64,000 nt of DNA from Flagellimonas flava (GCF_900129665.1 NZ_FQWL01000004.1:62001-126000), one strand, 5' to 3'. Numbered from the stretch's first letter, positions 8,891 through 17,985 are shown. Notes: generated by a model from the letters alone, not told the origin. Numbers and translations are program-made.

Positions 8891-9276
8891 TGATCTTTTT
8901 TTTTATTGATTTTAGATAATGGAAAGTCAGTTTCGATTTCCTTTTGGATTTCTGCAATACGTTGTTTTTGTTTGGCAACAAGCCTTTCCCGCTGTTTTCT
9001 TTCCCATTTCTGACCCATAAACTTGTGGGTGACAAAAACATTGAACGCATGTATCAAAAAAAGGAAGGCCCATAAAAGAATGGCCCAGATGAACCAATCA
9101 TAAGCTTCGCCATATTTTAGAATTTTGTTGATGAGGATAAGAAAAACACTTCCGATCAAAAACACCACAAAATGGGAAAATAGCCTTTTTTTCTGCCGAA
9201 TCCGCTTTTGCGCATGCTCCAACAGCTCGTGTTGTTCCAAGTCAACTGGGTTTTGAGGTTTCTTTTTGGAAAACAT
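8887..9276 (-). CDS. 2TM domain membrane protein
   Basis: A 129-residue protein starting at MFSKKKPQNPVDLEQHELLE (ATG at 9276). A longer frame reaching 9336 has no support and would overlap the divergent gene. Two hydrophobic helices (LFSHFVVFLIGSVFLILIN and WFIWAILLWAFLFLIHAFN), joined by a short acidic turn, sit between charged cytoplasmic ends; this is the 2TM domain (Pfam family of that name), often attached to histidine kinases but here free-standing. The function is unknown. It overlaps folA by four bases. Confidence 0.8.
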   Translation of the reverse strand: MFSKKKPQNPVDLEQHELLEHAQKRIRQKKRLFSHFVVFLIGSVFLILINKILKYGEAYDWFIWAILLWAFLFLIHAFNVFVTHKFMGQKWERKQRERLVAKQKQRIAEIQKEIETDFPLSKINKKKDQ

Positions 9277-9330
9277 TGAATGGCTATCTTTAACAACAAA
9301 TATAACCGAATTAAGCCCAACACAATTCAA

Positions 9331-10410
9331 ATGCAAAATCTAAGAAAAAAGTTCCCCGTACTACAGCAATGTATTTATGCCAATACCGCTGCAACCGGAT
9401 TAATGTATGAAGACCTCATGGAATGGCGGCAAGAACATGATTTGGATTATCTGATTGGTGGTAGCGAGATGAAAATGAAGAGTTTTGCCAACCTGTCCCA
9501 GGTTAGGGAAACTGTTGGGGATTTTTTTAACTGTAAGCCGCATAATGTGGCTTTGGTGCCCAACTTCACCATAGGGTTAAATCTACTTTTGGAGGGATTG
9601 CCCCAAAACGCTAACGTATTGCTTTTGGATTCGGATTATCCCTCATTGAATTGGCCTTTTATGAGTCGAAACTTTAATACAGAGTTTTTGGAAATGACCT
9701 GGGATATGGAAGCCAAAATCCACGAGCGAATTACAACAGGAAAGTTCGACGTGCTGGCGTTTAGCATGATACAATGGATAAATGGCATAAAGATGGATTT
9801 GGATTTTGTACGAAAACTTAAATCTGAATTTCCCAATCTGATCATTATTGCCGACGGTACACAGTTTTGCGGTACGGAGAAATTCGATTTTGAAACCTCC
9901 GGCATTGATATTTTGGGCGCAAGTGCCTACAAATGGATGTTGTCCGGGTATGGAAATGGATTTTATTTGGTAAAGGATGAGGTAAAGGAGCGATTTAAAT
10001 TAAAGAGTATTGGCAATTGGTCTGTGGATATATCAGGAGATAGCCCGGATAATATTCCCTTCTGCAAACATTTGGAACCCGGGCATGTGGATACCTTAAA
10101 TTTCGGAAGTCTTCAATTTTCAATCCAGTTTTTGGAGGGAATAGGGATGGACCACATAAAAAATCAATTGGAACTCTTGTCCCAAAAAGCAAAAGCAGAA
10201 TTTTCGGCCTTGGGTCTTTTGGAGGGAAAAGTGGTGCAAAGAAATCAACACAGTGCCATTTTCAACGTTAAGGGCAATCAAACCCTATTTGATAAATTAA
10301 CACAAGAAAATGTGGTCGCTGCACTCCGCGGTGATGGTATTCGACTGAGTTTTCACTTCTATAACACAGAAAATGAGATTGATGCGATTGTGGATATCCT
10401 AAAGTCCTAG
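9331..10410 (+). CDS. Class V aminotransferase-fold PLP enzyme
   Basis: A 359-residue PLP-dependent enzyme of the aminotransferase class V fold (cysteine desulfurase, kynureninase and C-S lyase relatives). The start MQNLRKKFPVLQQCIYANTA at 9331 is preferred over an in-frame ATG at 9280, because family members begin close to the ANTAATG segment. IIADGTQFCG carries the Asp and Gln that contact PLP, GASAYKWMLSG the Schiff-base Lys, and LRGDGIRLSFHFYN the C-terminal Arg that holds the substrate carboxylate. The substrate cannot be read from the sequence. As it lies near egtBD it could serve as the C-S lyase of ergothioneine synthesis, which is an inference only. Confidence 0.85.
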   Translation: MQNLRKKFPVLQQCIYANTAATGLMYEDLMEWRQEHDLDYLIGGSEMKMKSFANLSQVRETVGDFFNCKPHNVALVPNFTIGLNLLLEGLPQNANVLLLDSDYPSLNWPFMSRNFNTEFLEMTWDMEAKIHERITTGKFDVLAFSMIQWINGIKMDLDFVRKLKSEFPNLIIIADGTQFCGTEKFDFETSGIDILGASAYKWMLSGYGNGFYLVKDEVKERFKLKSIGNWSVDISGDSPDNIPFCKHLEPGHVDTLNFGSLQFSIQFLEGIGMDHIKNQLELLSQKAKAEFSALGLLEGKVVQRNQHSAIFNVKGNQTLFDKLTQENVVAALRGDGIRLSFHFYNTENEIDAIVDILKS

Positions 10411-10573
10411 GTGATCAATATCATATTTTTTGAAAAATCAAAGCCTAATTTTGCCAAAGTATCCCTATTGTTAGGAGCATTTTATCAATATGATAAATCG
10501 GTTTTAACTTATTGTGAGTAAACCGTTTTATCTTTTGTTTTGCGTTGATTTTAATACGAAAAAATAGAGTACC

Positions 10574-10870
10574 ATGGCAATAAAAAAGCAATACCTAAAA
10601 AGCAAGCCGGTTTGTAAAGTTACATTTACCGTGCCTGCGGAAGAAGCAAAGAAAGTAGCAGTAGTTGGTGATTTTAACGGCTGGAACCCTAAGGGGAGCA
10701 CGTTGAAAAAACTAAAAAACGGAACCTTCAAAGGAACGTTTGACCTTCCTCAAGAGAATACTTTTGAGTTCAGATATTTGGTAGACGGCGCTTACATCAA
10801 CGATGCGGAGGCAGATCGTTACCAGTGGAACGATTATGCCGGAACTGAGAACGCAGTTCTTGAGCTTTAA
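10574..10870 (+). CDS. Isoamylase early set / CBM48 glycogen-binding protein, 98 aa
   Basis: A small single-domain protein that matches the early-set (CBM48/AMPK-beta-like) carbohydrate-binding fold: VTFTVPAEEAKKVAVVGDFN then GWNPKGSTLKKLKNGTFKGT and a FEFRYLVDGAYINDAEADRY strand. The Trp in NGWNP and the FRYLVDG motif are typical sugar-contact elements. No catalytic domain is attached. It probably binds glycogen or another alpha-glucan; the partner enzyme is not in the window. A long hairpin terminator separates it from the convergent egt genes. Confidence 0.85.
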   Translation: MAIKKQYLKSKPVCKVTFTVPAEEAKKVAVVGDFNGWNPKGSTLKKLKNGTFKGTFDLPQENTFEFRYLVDGAYINDAEADRYQWNDYAGTENAVLEL

Positions 10871-10878
10871 TTAAAAAA

Positions 10879-10912
10879 AACCAAGAGACAAGACCGCGTC
10901 TTGTCTCTTGGT
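10879..10912. terminator. Bidirectional hairpin terminator
   Basis: Perfect 16-base arms, AACCAAGAGACAAGAC and its complement, around a CGC loop. The A run just left of it gives a U run on the minus strand, so it best terminates the egtB-egtD-DUF427 message; the convergent CBM48 gene may use it too. Confidence 0.85.
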
Positions 10913-10943
10913 TCTCCTTGTCTTATGTCCTTTTTTGAAAGGA

Positions 10944-11225
10944 TTACTCTTCTACCGTAACCCCTTTCCAAAAAGCGACATATCCTTTGATGGATTTGGC
11001 CAGCTCGCTGGTTTCCGGGTAAAACCAAGCGGCGTCTACATTTTCTTTGCCTTCAACATCAATTGTGTAGTAGGAAGCCACACCCTTCCAAGGGCAGGTG
11101 GTATGCGTATCACTCGATTTAAAATATTCCTTTTTAATACTTTCAGCAGGGAAATAATGGTTGTTTTCTATAACGACTGTTTCATTACTTTCTGCAATTA
11201 CAGTATTGTTCCAAATTGCTTTCAT
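10944..11225 (-). CDS. DUF427 domain protein
   Basis: A 93-residue protein that is nearly all DUF427: MKAIWNNTVIAESNETVVIE, then TTCPWKGVASYYTID with the conserved Cys-Pro-Trp-Lys-Gly box, and AAWFYPETSELAKSIKGYVAF with the conserved Trp-Phe-Tyr-Pro. The biochemical role of this family is not established. Its ATG is three bases past the egtD stop, so it is the last gene of the egtB-egtD operon. Co-transcription suggests an accessory role in ergothioneine metabolism, which is an inference. Confidence 0.9.
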   Translation of the reverse strand: MKAIWNNTVIAESNETVVIENNHYFPAESIKKEYFKSSDTHTTCPWKGVASYYTIDVEGKENVDAAWFYPETSELAKSIKGYVAFWKGVTVEE

Positions 11226-11228
11226 AAT

Positions 11229-12197
11229 TTATTTTTTAAAAACATAGTTTTTGTATTGCTGCTCGGCATCCGAATAATCCGTTACAATGGTCAGTCCAGC
11301 TTGATCTGCCAACCATTCCACAACAGCATCATCATACTTTTGGGAAATCTCCGTGTGAATGGTTTCCCATTGCTTAAGACGTATGTTAAGCCCTAAACTT
11401 TCAATCTGAACCTGCTGTTCGACCTTGGAGACCAAGTAACTTTTGGCCGTACCGGATTCCGGGTCATACACTTCCCAATGTAAAAACTGATCTAGATCGA
11501 AATTCCCTCCGAGCTCCTTATTGATTCTGGCCAATACGTTCTTATTGAAAGCCGCGGTAATACCGGTTTTATCGTTGTAGGCGTCCAAAATGGTCTGGGG
11601 ATTCTTCTTTTGGTCAAAGCCCATAAGAATTAAATCACCCTCATTAATGGAATCCCTCATGTTTTTAAGGAATTCCACCGCCTGCTCGTGTAATAGATTC
11701 CCAATATTGGAGCCTAAAAACAAAATAACCTTCTTTCTGCCGTTGGCCTGGTTGATATCCCGAAGAGTATCAAAATAAGTACCCTGCAAGGTGTTGATCT
11801 CGACCCCTGGGATTTCGTCTTTTATTGAATGCTCCAGCTGATCTAGTGCATTTTGACTAATATCTATGGGTCGGTAATCAAACGCTATGCCTTGTGTCGT
11901 AAAATGTCGAAGCAATATCTTCGTCTTCTTTCCATCACCCGCGCCCAATTCAAAAAGACTGAAAGGTTCACCGGTTCCTGAAAGCAGGTTTGCTATTGAA
12001 GTTTTGTTTTTATCAAGAATGTCAAACTCAATGTCCGTAAGGTAGTACTCGGGCATAGCCATGATATCTTGGAACAATTTGTCCCCAACCTCGTCATAAA
12101 AATATTTAGATGAAAGGTGTTTGGGAAAAGAAGTAAGTCCTTCGTATACCTCTTGCGCAAAGGCGGAAGTAAATGTTGTAGTCTGGTTATTTTGCAT
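11229..12197 (-). CDS. egtD: L-histidine N-alpha-methyltransferase EgtD
   Basis: A 322-residue SAM-dependent enzyme that trimethylates the amino group of histidine to hercynine, the first step of ergothioneine synthesis. LFELGAGDGKKTKILL is the SAM-binding glycine loop, GSNIGNL the EgtD motif with the histidine-contacting Asn, and IHTEISQKY carries the Glu and Ser that bind the imidazole in the characterised mycobacterial enzyme. Length agrees with EgtD. It lies 16 bases after egtB and three bases before the DUF427 gene. Confidence 0.95.
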   Translation of the reverse strand: MQNNQTTTFTSAFAQEVYEGLTSFPKHLSSKYFYDEVGDKLFQDIMAMPEYYLTDIEFDILDKNKTSIANLLSGTGEPFSLFELGAGDGKKTKILLRHFTTQGIAFDYRPIDISQNALDQLEHSIKDEIPGVEINTLQGTYFDTLRDINQANGRKKVILFLGSNIGNLLHEQAVEFLKNMRDSINEGDLILMGFDQKKNPQTILDAYNDKTGITAAFNKNVLARINKELGGNFDLDQFLHWEVYDPESGTAKSYLVSKVEQQVQIESLGLNIRLKQWETIHTEISQKYDDAVVEWLADQAGLTIVTDYSDAEQQYKNYVFKK

Positions 12198-12213
12198 GAA
12201 ACCTTTGTCGTAG

Positions 12214-13374
12214 TTATTTGGCCAACCTTAATCCGGTAAACTGCCATCTCAATTGGGGATGGAAAAAATTTCTATACGTATGACGTGTATGCTTGTTGGG
12301 TGTGGCAACAGACCCGCCCCGGAGTACCTTCTGGCTAACCATAAACTTTCCATTGTATTCTCCCAGAGCACCATCAGCTTTTTGATAGTTCGGATAGGGG
12401 AGATAAGAACTTTCGGTCCACTCCCAGCGTGTGCCCCAAGGGAAAAATTTTTGTGCCGCTTCCCATTCAAATTCTGTGGGCAGGCGCAGACCTTTCCATT
12501 GGGCGTAGGCAAAGGCCTCAAAATAGGAAATGTGGGCCAGGGGTGCGGAACCATCAACTTTTTGGAGTCCTTTGGCCGTGTAATGCCACCACTTTCCATC
12601 AATATTGTGCCAGTACAAAGGTGAATTTACTTTGTTTTGATTGACCCAATCCCAACCTTCGGCATGCCAGATATCGAAACGCTGGTATCCCCCGGCTTCA
12701 ATAAATTCGATGTATTCCGAATTGGTCACCAACCGATTTGAAATCGTGTAGGAATGCAGAAAGACTTTGTGTCTTCCCAGTTCATTGTCGTAGCAAAAAT
12801 CTTCTGAATTATGTCCTATGTCATAAATTCCTTCATCCATGTCAATCCAATCCGATTGATGGTTTTCAATGGGATGATCTTCAAATTTTTCGGAATAAAC
12901 AGGCAATAATGGATTGTTTCCGAGAATGTATTTGATATCTGTAAACAGTAATTCCTGATGCTGTTTTTCATGATGGATACCAATTTCAAGTAAATCGTTC
13001 AGTGCTTGGGTTTGACCTTGTCCAAAAAACTGTTTGATACCTTCGGTAACATACTCACGATACGCATAAACCTGTTTTACGGAAGGTCGGGATAGATTGC
13101 CCCTATCTGAACGAACCACACGCTTTCCCACCGTTTCATAGTAACTATTGAACACAAACGAAAAATCAGGGTCGAATTCCTTATAGCCTTCGGCATGTGG
13201 TTTTAAAATGAATTCCTCAAAGAACCAGGTGGTATGTCCCAAGTGCCATTTGGGCGGACTAACATCAACCACCGGTTGTACCACATAATCTTCAATTTCT
13301 AAGGGTTGACATATATTTTCGGAGTCCTTTCGGGTTTCCAAAAAGAAATCCAAAAGCGAATCGGTAAGAATCAT
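12214..13374 (-). CDS. egtB: Ergothioneine biosynthesis protein EgtB (sulfoxide synthase)
   Basis: A 386-residue non-haem iron enzyme that joins a thiol (cysteine or gamma-glutamylcysteine) to hercynine with O2. An N-terminal DinB-like domain supplies the iron ligands: WHLGHTTWFFEEF gives the first His, and HHEKQHQELL the HxxxHxE pair. The C-terminal formylglycine-generating-enzyme-like domain ends in LRGGSVATPNKHTRHTYRNF and RWQFTGLRLAK, diagnostic for EgtB. No methyltransferase domain is fused, which separates it from OvoA. Which sulfur donor it uses cannot be decided here; no egtA or egtC is seen nearby. It heads an operon with egtD and DUF427. Confidence 0.95.
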   Translation of the reverse strand: MILTDSLLDFFLETRKDSENICQPLEIEDYVVQPVVDVSPPKWHLGHTTWFFEEFILKPHAEGYKEFDPDFSFVFNSYYETVGKRVVRSDRGNLSRPSVKQVYAYREYVTEGIKQFFGQGQTQALNDLLEIGIHHEKQHQELLFTDIKYILGNNPLLPVYSEKFEDHPIENHQSDWIDMDEGIYDIGHNSEDFCYDNELGRHKVFLHSYTISNRLVTNSEYIEFIEAGGYQRFDIWHAEGWDWVNQNKVNSPLYWHNIDGKWWHYTAKGLQKVDGSAPLAHISYFEAFAYAQWKGLRLPTEFEWEAAQKFFPWGTRWEWTESSYLPYPNYQKADGALGEYNGKFMVSQKVLRGGSVATPNKHTRHTYRNFFHPQLRWQFTGLRLAK

Positions 13375-13411
13375 AGCGTTATTTTACACTTTAAAGATAA
13401 CCAATATTGGT

Positions 13412-14905
13412 TTAGCTCACAGCGTATACGGGTAGACTAAAACTGAAAGATGTGCCTTCGTTGGGCTTACTGAAAACCTTGATACTGCTATCATGGATCT
13501 CCATGATTTTTTTCACAATGGCAAGACCCAGACCAGCTCCCTCCTTTTGTTGGCCTGCTTTGGTTTGTCTATACCGTTCAAAAATCAAAGCTTGGTTGTC
13601 CTTTTTGATTCCAGGTCCGGAATCCTTTATGGTTACCTGAACATGATCGTTCTCGTATTCCAATTTTACGGTTACTTCGCCGCCTTCTGGGGTAAACTTC
13701 AAAGCGTTGTCCATGAGGTTTTGGATGGCCCGTTCCACCAAGGAAATATCAGCAAATACCAATGGCACATTGTCCTCCATGGACAATTTTAGATCAATGT
13801 TCTTTTTTTGTGCCAGTAGCGAATAGTTTCTGTGGATGTCATTGGCAAGTTCACTGATCAAAAAGGGTTCCTTTTCCGGTTGGATTTGATTGGCTTCCAA
13901 TTTAGAATACTCGAACAACTGCGAAACCAATTTGGAAAGGCGTTCACTACTTTTGGTAACCGTAGTCAAGTATTCACCTCGTTCTTCAGGGGAAAGTTCC
14001 CCATCTTTCATGTGGAGTGTTTCAATATAGCCTTGTATAATGGATAGTGGTGTTCTAAGATCATGGGAAATATTGGCGATGAGTTCTTGCCGTAATTGTT
14101 CCACTGATTTTATTTTTTCGATATCGGACAAAATGGTATCGGCCATATGGTTATAGGTGGTGGCCACGTTGGCCAGATCTGTTTTTTCAGCATTTTCAAT
14201 CCGATACTCCAAATCCCCTTGCTGAAAACGCTTGGCGGCATAGATAATCTTACGAAGACTTCTGGTGAGATACCATATCGCCAAGACACCTAAAATGGTG
14301 GCAAAAATCAAGGTCAATAACGAACCGCCTAGACCGAGGCGCATAAAATAGCTCTTAAACAGATCGCTTCGGGTTGCCAAGAAGTCCTCCCCGGCCAACA
14401 CGATGTAAATGTATCCTTCATGTCCATCCTTGTTGAATCGGGCAGCCGAAAAAATAGTTTGCTTGGAAAGATCTTTTGGGTCGTTTCCCAAAACGTAATT
14501 GCTTCCACTTTCGGCAATAAATTGTTGAATTGGGGCCAAATCCACCTGTTTTTCCTTGGTTTCGGGAGCATCATGGTCCAAGACCACAGAGTATTTGACA
14601 TTTCCGTCCAAATCCAGGAGGTAGACCTCGATGGCTCGGTTCACCGCCATCATATCGTGCATAATATCTCCAAAAAGAGCTTTGTTCACATTACCTATAG
14701 AGTCAAAAGGTTGGGTGTCCCTAAACTTTTCCTCAATAAGGTCTTGAGCCAAATTGGCGTGCAATCGCTGGGTTGTCTCGTAAAAGTATTTGTTGGAAAG
14801 ATAGATTGAGGTGATGGTATAGCCAATCCCGGCAAGCAGCAGAATTGCTAAAAAGGAAAGGGTAAGTTTTACAATAAATCTAACAGATAAAATATTGTTT
14901 TTCAT
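13412..14905 (-). CDS. Sensor histidine kinase
   Basis: A 497-residue inner-membrane kinase. TM1 is at about residues 12-34, a periplasmic sensor segment at about 35-185, TM2 at about 190-212, then a HAMP linker, a HisKA helix pair with the phosphoacceptor His281 in ELIANISHDLRTPLS, and a HATPase domain with the N box (NLMDNALKFTPEGG), the G1 box (DSGPGIKKDN) and GAGLGLAIVKKI. All catalytic motifs are intact. It follows its response regulator by two bases. The signal is unknown; the periplasmic part resembles the CHASE/dCache-type folds only loosely. Confidence 0.95.
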   Translation of the reverse strand: MKNNILSVRFIVKLTLSFLAILLLAGIGYTITSIYLSNKYFYETTQRLHANLAQDLIEEKFRDTQPFDSIGNVNKALFGDIMHDMMAVNRAIEVYLLDLDGNVKYSVVLDHDAPETKEKQVDLAPIQQFIAESGSNYVLGNDPKDLSKQTIFSAARFNKDGHEGYIYIVLAGEDFLATRSDLFKSYFMRLGLGGSLLTLIFATILGVLAIWYLTRSLRKIIYAAKRFQQGDLEYRIENAEKTDLANVATTYNHMADTILSDIEKIKSVEQLRQELIANISHDLRTPLSIIQGYIETLHMKDGELSPEERGEYLTTVTKSSERLSKLVSQLFEYSKLEANQIQPEKEPFLISELANDIHRNYSLLAQKKNIDLKLSMEDNVPLVFADISLVERAIQNLMDNALKFTPEGGEVTVKLEYENDHVQVTIKDSGPGIKKDNQALIFERYRQTKAGQQKEGAGLGLAIVKKIMEIHDSSIKVFSKPNEGTSFSFSLPVYAVS

Positions 14906-14907
14906 GG

Positions 14908-15633
14908 TCAGTGGTTCGGTTGTGCCTCAAGTAGCTCTTCATTGAATTTATAGCCTACACCCCAGGTGGTTAGGATAAATTTAGGATTGCTCATGTCAGG
15001 CTCAATTTTGGAGCGAAGTCGGTTGATATGTGAATTCACCGTATGCTCATAGCCCTTAAAATCGTAGCCCCATATCATATTCAGCAATTTGGTGCGGTCA
15101 TAGCTTTTCCCAGGGTTGGAGGACAGCAATACCAAGAGTTCAAACTCTTTGGGAGAAAGTTCGATTTTCTTTCCATCCAAAAGTACCTTTCGCATATCTA
15201 TGTCAATGGATAGGACATCAAACTGCATCAATTTGGGGTTTTTGCCCCCAGTACTTTCCACAACATCCATCTTTTGCCTTCTGAAAATAGCCTTCACTCG
15301 GGCAATGAACTCGCGTACGCTGAAGGGTTTGGTAAGATAATCGTCGGCTCCTACCTCAAGTCCCAATACCTTATCGATTTCTTCAGAACGGGCGGTAAGC
15401 ATCATGATGGGAGTGGTGATGTTCTTTGCTCTAATTTTTTGACAAATTTCAATACCGTCCATTACCGGTAGCATGACATCCAGAATAATCAGGTCCGGAT
15501 TTTCGTCTATCGCTTTTTGAAATCCAATGTCCCCACGATGGGCTGTAATCACATGACACCCCAAATCTTTTAAATGGATTTCCAGCAAGCGGACAATCTC
15601 TAAATCGTCCTCAACGAGCAAAACTTTTTTCAT
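14908..15633 (-). CDS. OmpR/PhoB-family response regulator
   Basis: A 241-residue DNA-binding regulator. The receiver domain (about 1-120) carries the acidic pair VEDD, the phosphoacceptor Asp52 in LIILDVMLPV, the switch Thr80 in MMLTARS and Lys102 in YLTKPFS. A winged-helix domain (about 140-232) contains the KKIELSPKEFELLVLL and RTKLLNMIWGYDFKGYEHTV helices, typical of OmpR-type output. It is the first gene of an operon with the histidine kinase. The divergent neighbour at 15860 is a repeat lipoprotein that could be a target, but no direct-repeat binding site was identified. Confidence 0.95.
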   Translation of the reverse strand: MKKVLLVEDDLEIVRLLEIHLKDLGCHVITAHRGDIGFQKAIDENPDLIILDVMLPVMDGIEICQKIRAKNITTPIMMLTARSEEIDKVLGLEVGADDYLTKPFSVREFIARVKAIFRRQKMDVVESTGGKNPKLMQFDVLSIDIDMRKVLLDGKKIELSPKEFELLVLLSSNPGKSYDRTKLLNMIWGYDFKGYEHTVNSHINRLRSKIEPDMSNPKFILTTWGVGYKFNEELLEAQPNH

Positions 15634-15859
15634 GATATGGCGAATTAAAACTTAAAGTATCACGGAAAGTTCACCGTTTTCTAAAAACTTTGGACGTGAT
15701 ACCCCTTAAAAAGTCCAATTTTGAGGTCAATCTTTACAAAATCACCAGTATTTTATTTTAAACATCTGAAAATCAACATGTAAACAATTATGAGTTTTAT
15801 GTGATACTTCTGCAATGATTGGCTGCTTCTTTTGTGTTGCAAATAAAAAAACACAGAAA

Positions 15860-17938
15860 ATGAGCAACTTAAAAAAAGTATGGATACTGATCGGTTTGGT
15901 CATGCTGGCCGCTGGCTGTAGCAACGATTCCGATGATGCGCCTATTGTACTGGAAGCTGGAACGCTTTCCGGAGGACCTTTCAATATTACCGTTGATGGA
16001 ACACCAGATATGATTTCTGGAGTTAGTTTGGATGCAACCGGTTTAAGCGGAAGCAACACTACTTATGTGATTACAGATGATTCCCGGAACATCCTGGGAA
16101 CTCCGCCCACCTTGGAGGCCTTGGAGGGTGTTGATTTTGATGCTGCCGGCGTAGGAGTCTGTTTTGTATACCATTTAGTGTACGAAGATGGGCTTGGGGG
16201 CTTGGAAGCTGGCATGAATCTGGACAACTTGGATGGGGATTATGATCTTTCCAATGCTATTTCGGTAACAAGAACGGCTTTGAACGCTGGAACCCTTTCA
16301 GGTGGACCTTTTACTTTTACGGTGGACGGAACCCCAGATATGGTAAGTGATATTACTCTGGATGATACCAATCTCAATGGTACCAACAGAAGGTATGTAA
16401 TTACCGATGATCAAAATAATATCCTTGGTCTTCCACCTACTCTTGAGGCAGTTGAAGGTGTCAATTTTGATGGTGCCGGGGCCGGGGTATGCTTTATCTG
16501 GCACTTGGTTTACGAAGATGGATTAACTGGGCTGGAAGCTGGTAATAATGTTTCCGATTTCAATGGCAGCTATGCACTTTCCAATTCCATTATGGTGACC
16601 AGAAACGGATTGAATGCAGGTACTATAGCCGGAGGGCCGTTTACATTTACCGTTGACGGAACACCAGATATGGTTAGTGGCATTACCTTGGATGACTCGG
16701 AGTTAACGGGTGCCAAGCAACGTTGGGTGATTACAGACGATAAAAACAATATTTTAGGTCTTCCCCCAACCTTGGAAGCCGTTGAAGGCGTGAATTTTGA
16801 TGAGGCCGGTGCCGGGGTGTGCCTTATTTGGCATTTGACCTACGAGGAAGGCCTAACAGGCTTGGAAGCAGGCAATAATGTGTCAGATTTGGAAGGCGCA
16901 TACGCATTGTCCAATTCCATTGCCGTGACCAGAAATGGCCTGAACGCAGGTTCCTTAGAAGGTGGACCTTACTATTTTATAGTAGACGGTACACCGGATA
17001 TGGTAAGCGGAATTACTTTGGATGATACCGAACTCAACGGATCTAAACAAGGCTGGGTCATTACTGATGATCAAAACAATATTTTGGGTCTACCGCCTAC
17101 CTTGGACGCGGTTGAAGGTGTAAACTTTGATGAAGCAGGAGCTGGTGTTTGTCTTATTTGGCATATTACCTATGAAGAAGGCTTGACCGGATTGCAGGCT
17201 GGTAACAATGTTTCCGATTTGGGTGGCTACTATGCACTTTCCAATGCTGTAACGGTTAACCGAAATGCCTTGGATGCCGGATATATAAGTGGTGGTCCGT
17301 TTGAGTTTACAGTGGACGGAAATCCGGATATGGTAAGCGGAATTGCGTTGGATGATACCAATTTGAACGGGATGAACCAAAGATGGGTCATCACGGACGA
17401 TAAAAACAACATCTTGGGTCTACCACCAACACTGGCCGCGGTTGAAGGCGTGGACTTTGATGAGGCAGGAGCTGGAGTTTGTTTGATTTGGCATATCACC
17501 TACCAAGATGGGTTGATGGGCTTGGAAGCTGGAAATAATGTATCTGATTTAAGCGGAGCCTATGATTTGTCAAACAACATAAAAGTGACCAGAAATGCCT
17601 TGAATGCAGGCTACATTGGGGGAGGACCGTTTACTTTCAAGGTGGATGGATATCCGGATATGGTAAGCGGAATCTACTTGGATGACAGCGAATTGAATGG
17701 AAGCAAGCAAGGTTGGGTAATAACGGATGATCAGAACAAAATTCTGGGCTTGCCGCCAACCTTGGATGCCGTGGAAGGTGTTGATTTTGATGCCGCCGGG
17801 GTAGGGGTGTGCTTTATTTGGCACATTACCTATGAAGAAGGGTTGACCGGTCTGGAAGCGGGCAATTATGTGTCCGATCTAGAAGGGTATTATGATCTCT
17901 CCAATTCCATAAAGGTGAAAAGAGAGCTTCCGCATTAA
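15860..17938 (+). CDS. Lipoprotein of six 110-residue tandem repeats
   Basis: A 692-residue secreted lipoprotein. The ATG at 15860 is preferred to 15815 because the signal peptide KKVWILIGLVMLAAGC, with its lipobox Cys and acidic +2/+3 region (SNDSDD), follows directly. The rest is six repeats of exactly 110 residues without linkers. Each repeat has GGPF.FTVDGTPDM, then WVITDD..NILGLPPTL, GVNFD.AG.GVCLIWH and a closing YALSNSI.VTRN. One Cys and one Trp-His per repeat (CxIWH) are kept in nearly all. I do not know a function for this repeat; similar modules occur in secreted Bacteroidota proteins. No C-terminal sorting domain is seen, so surface display would depend on the lipid anchor. Confidence 0.88.
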   Translation: MSNLKKVWILIGLVMLAAGCSNDSDDAPIVLEAGTLSGGPFNITVDGTPDMISGVSLDATGLSGSNTTYVITDDSRNILGTPPTLEALEGVDFDAAGVGVCFVYHLVYEDGLGGLEAGMNLDNLDGDYDLSNAISVTRTALNAGTLSGGPFTFTVDGTPDMVSDITLDDTNLNGTNRRYVITDDQNNILGLPPTLEAVEGVNFDGAGAGVCFIWHLVYEDGLTGLEAGNNVSDFNGSYALSNSIMVTRNGLNAGTIAGGPFTFTVDGTPDMVSGITLDDSELTGAKQRWVITDDKNNILGLPPTLEAVEGVNFDEAGAGVCLIWHLTYEEGLTGLEAGNNVSDLEGAYALSNSIAVTRNGLNAGSLEGGPYYFIVDGTPDMVSGITLDDTELNGSKQGWVITDDQNNILGLPPTLDAVEGVNFDEAGAGVCLIWHITYEEGLTGLQAGNNVSDLGGYYALSNAVTVNRNALDAGYISGGPFEFTVDGNPDMVSGIALDDTNLNGMNQRWVITDDKNNILGLPPTLAAVEGVDFDEAGAGVCLIWHITYQDGLMGLEAGNNVSDLSGAYDLSNNIKVTRNALNAGYIGGGPFTFKVDGYPDMVSGIYLDDSELNGSKQGWVITDDQNKILGLPPTLDAVEGVDFDAAGVGVCFIWHITYEEGLTGLEAGNYVSDLEGYYDLSNSIKVKRELPH
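15953..17932 (+). repeat. Six in-frame 330-bp tandem repeats
   Basis: Six units of exactly 330 bases: 15953-16282, 16283-16612, 16613-16942, 16943-17272, 17273-17602 and 17603-17932. The period is constant with no insertion or deletion. The outer units are the most diverged (unit 1 has VYHLVY in place of IWH), while units 3 to 6 are closest to one another, as expected from duplication by unequal recombination within the array. Confidence 0.92.
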
Positions 17939-17985
17939 GCAAACATGAAAAAGAAAATTGACGAATTTTATACTTGTTTGCAAGG

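Noticed and set aside
12214..13374. OvoA (ovothiol synthase) instead of EgtB
   Set aside because: No C-terminal methyltransferase domain, and egtD is next to it.
15953..17932. Regular repeats that could suggest a CRISPR-like array
   Set aside because: The period is 330 bases, in frame and protein coding; repeats and spacers of CRISPR size are not present.
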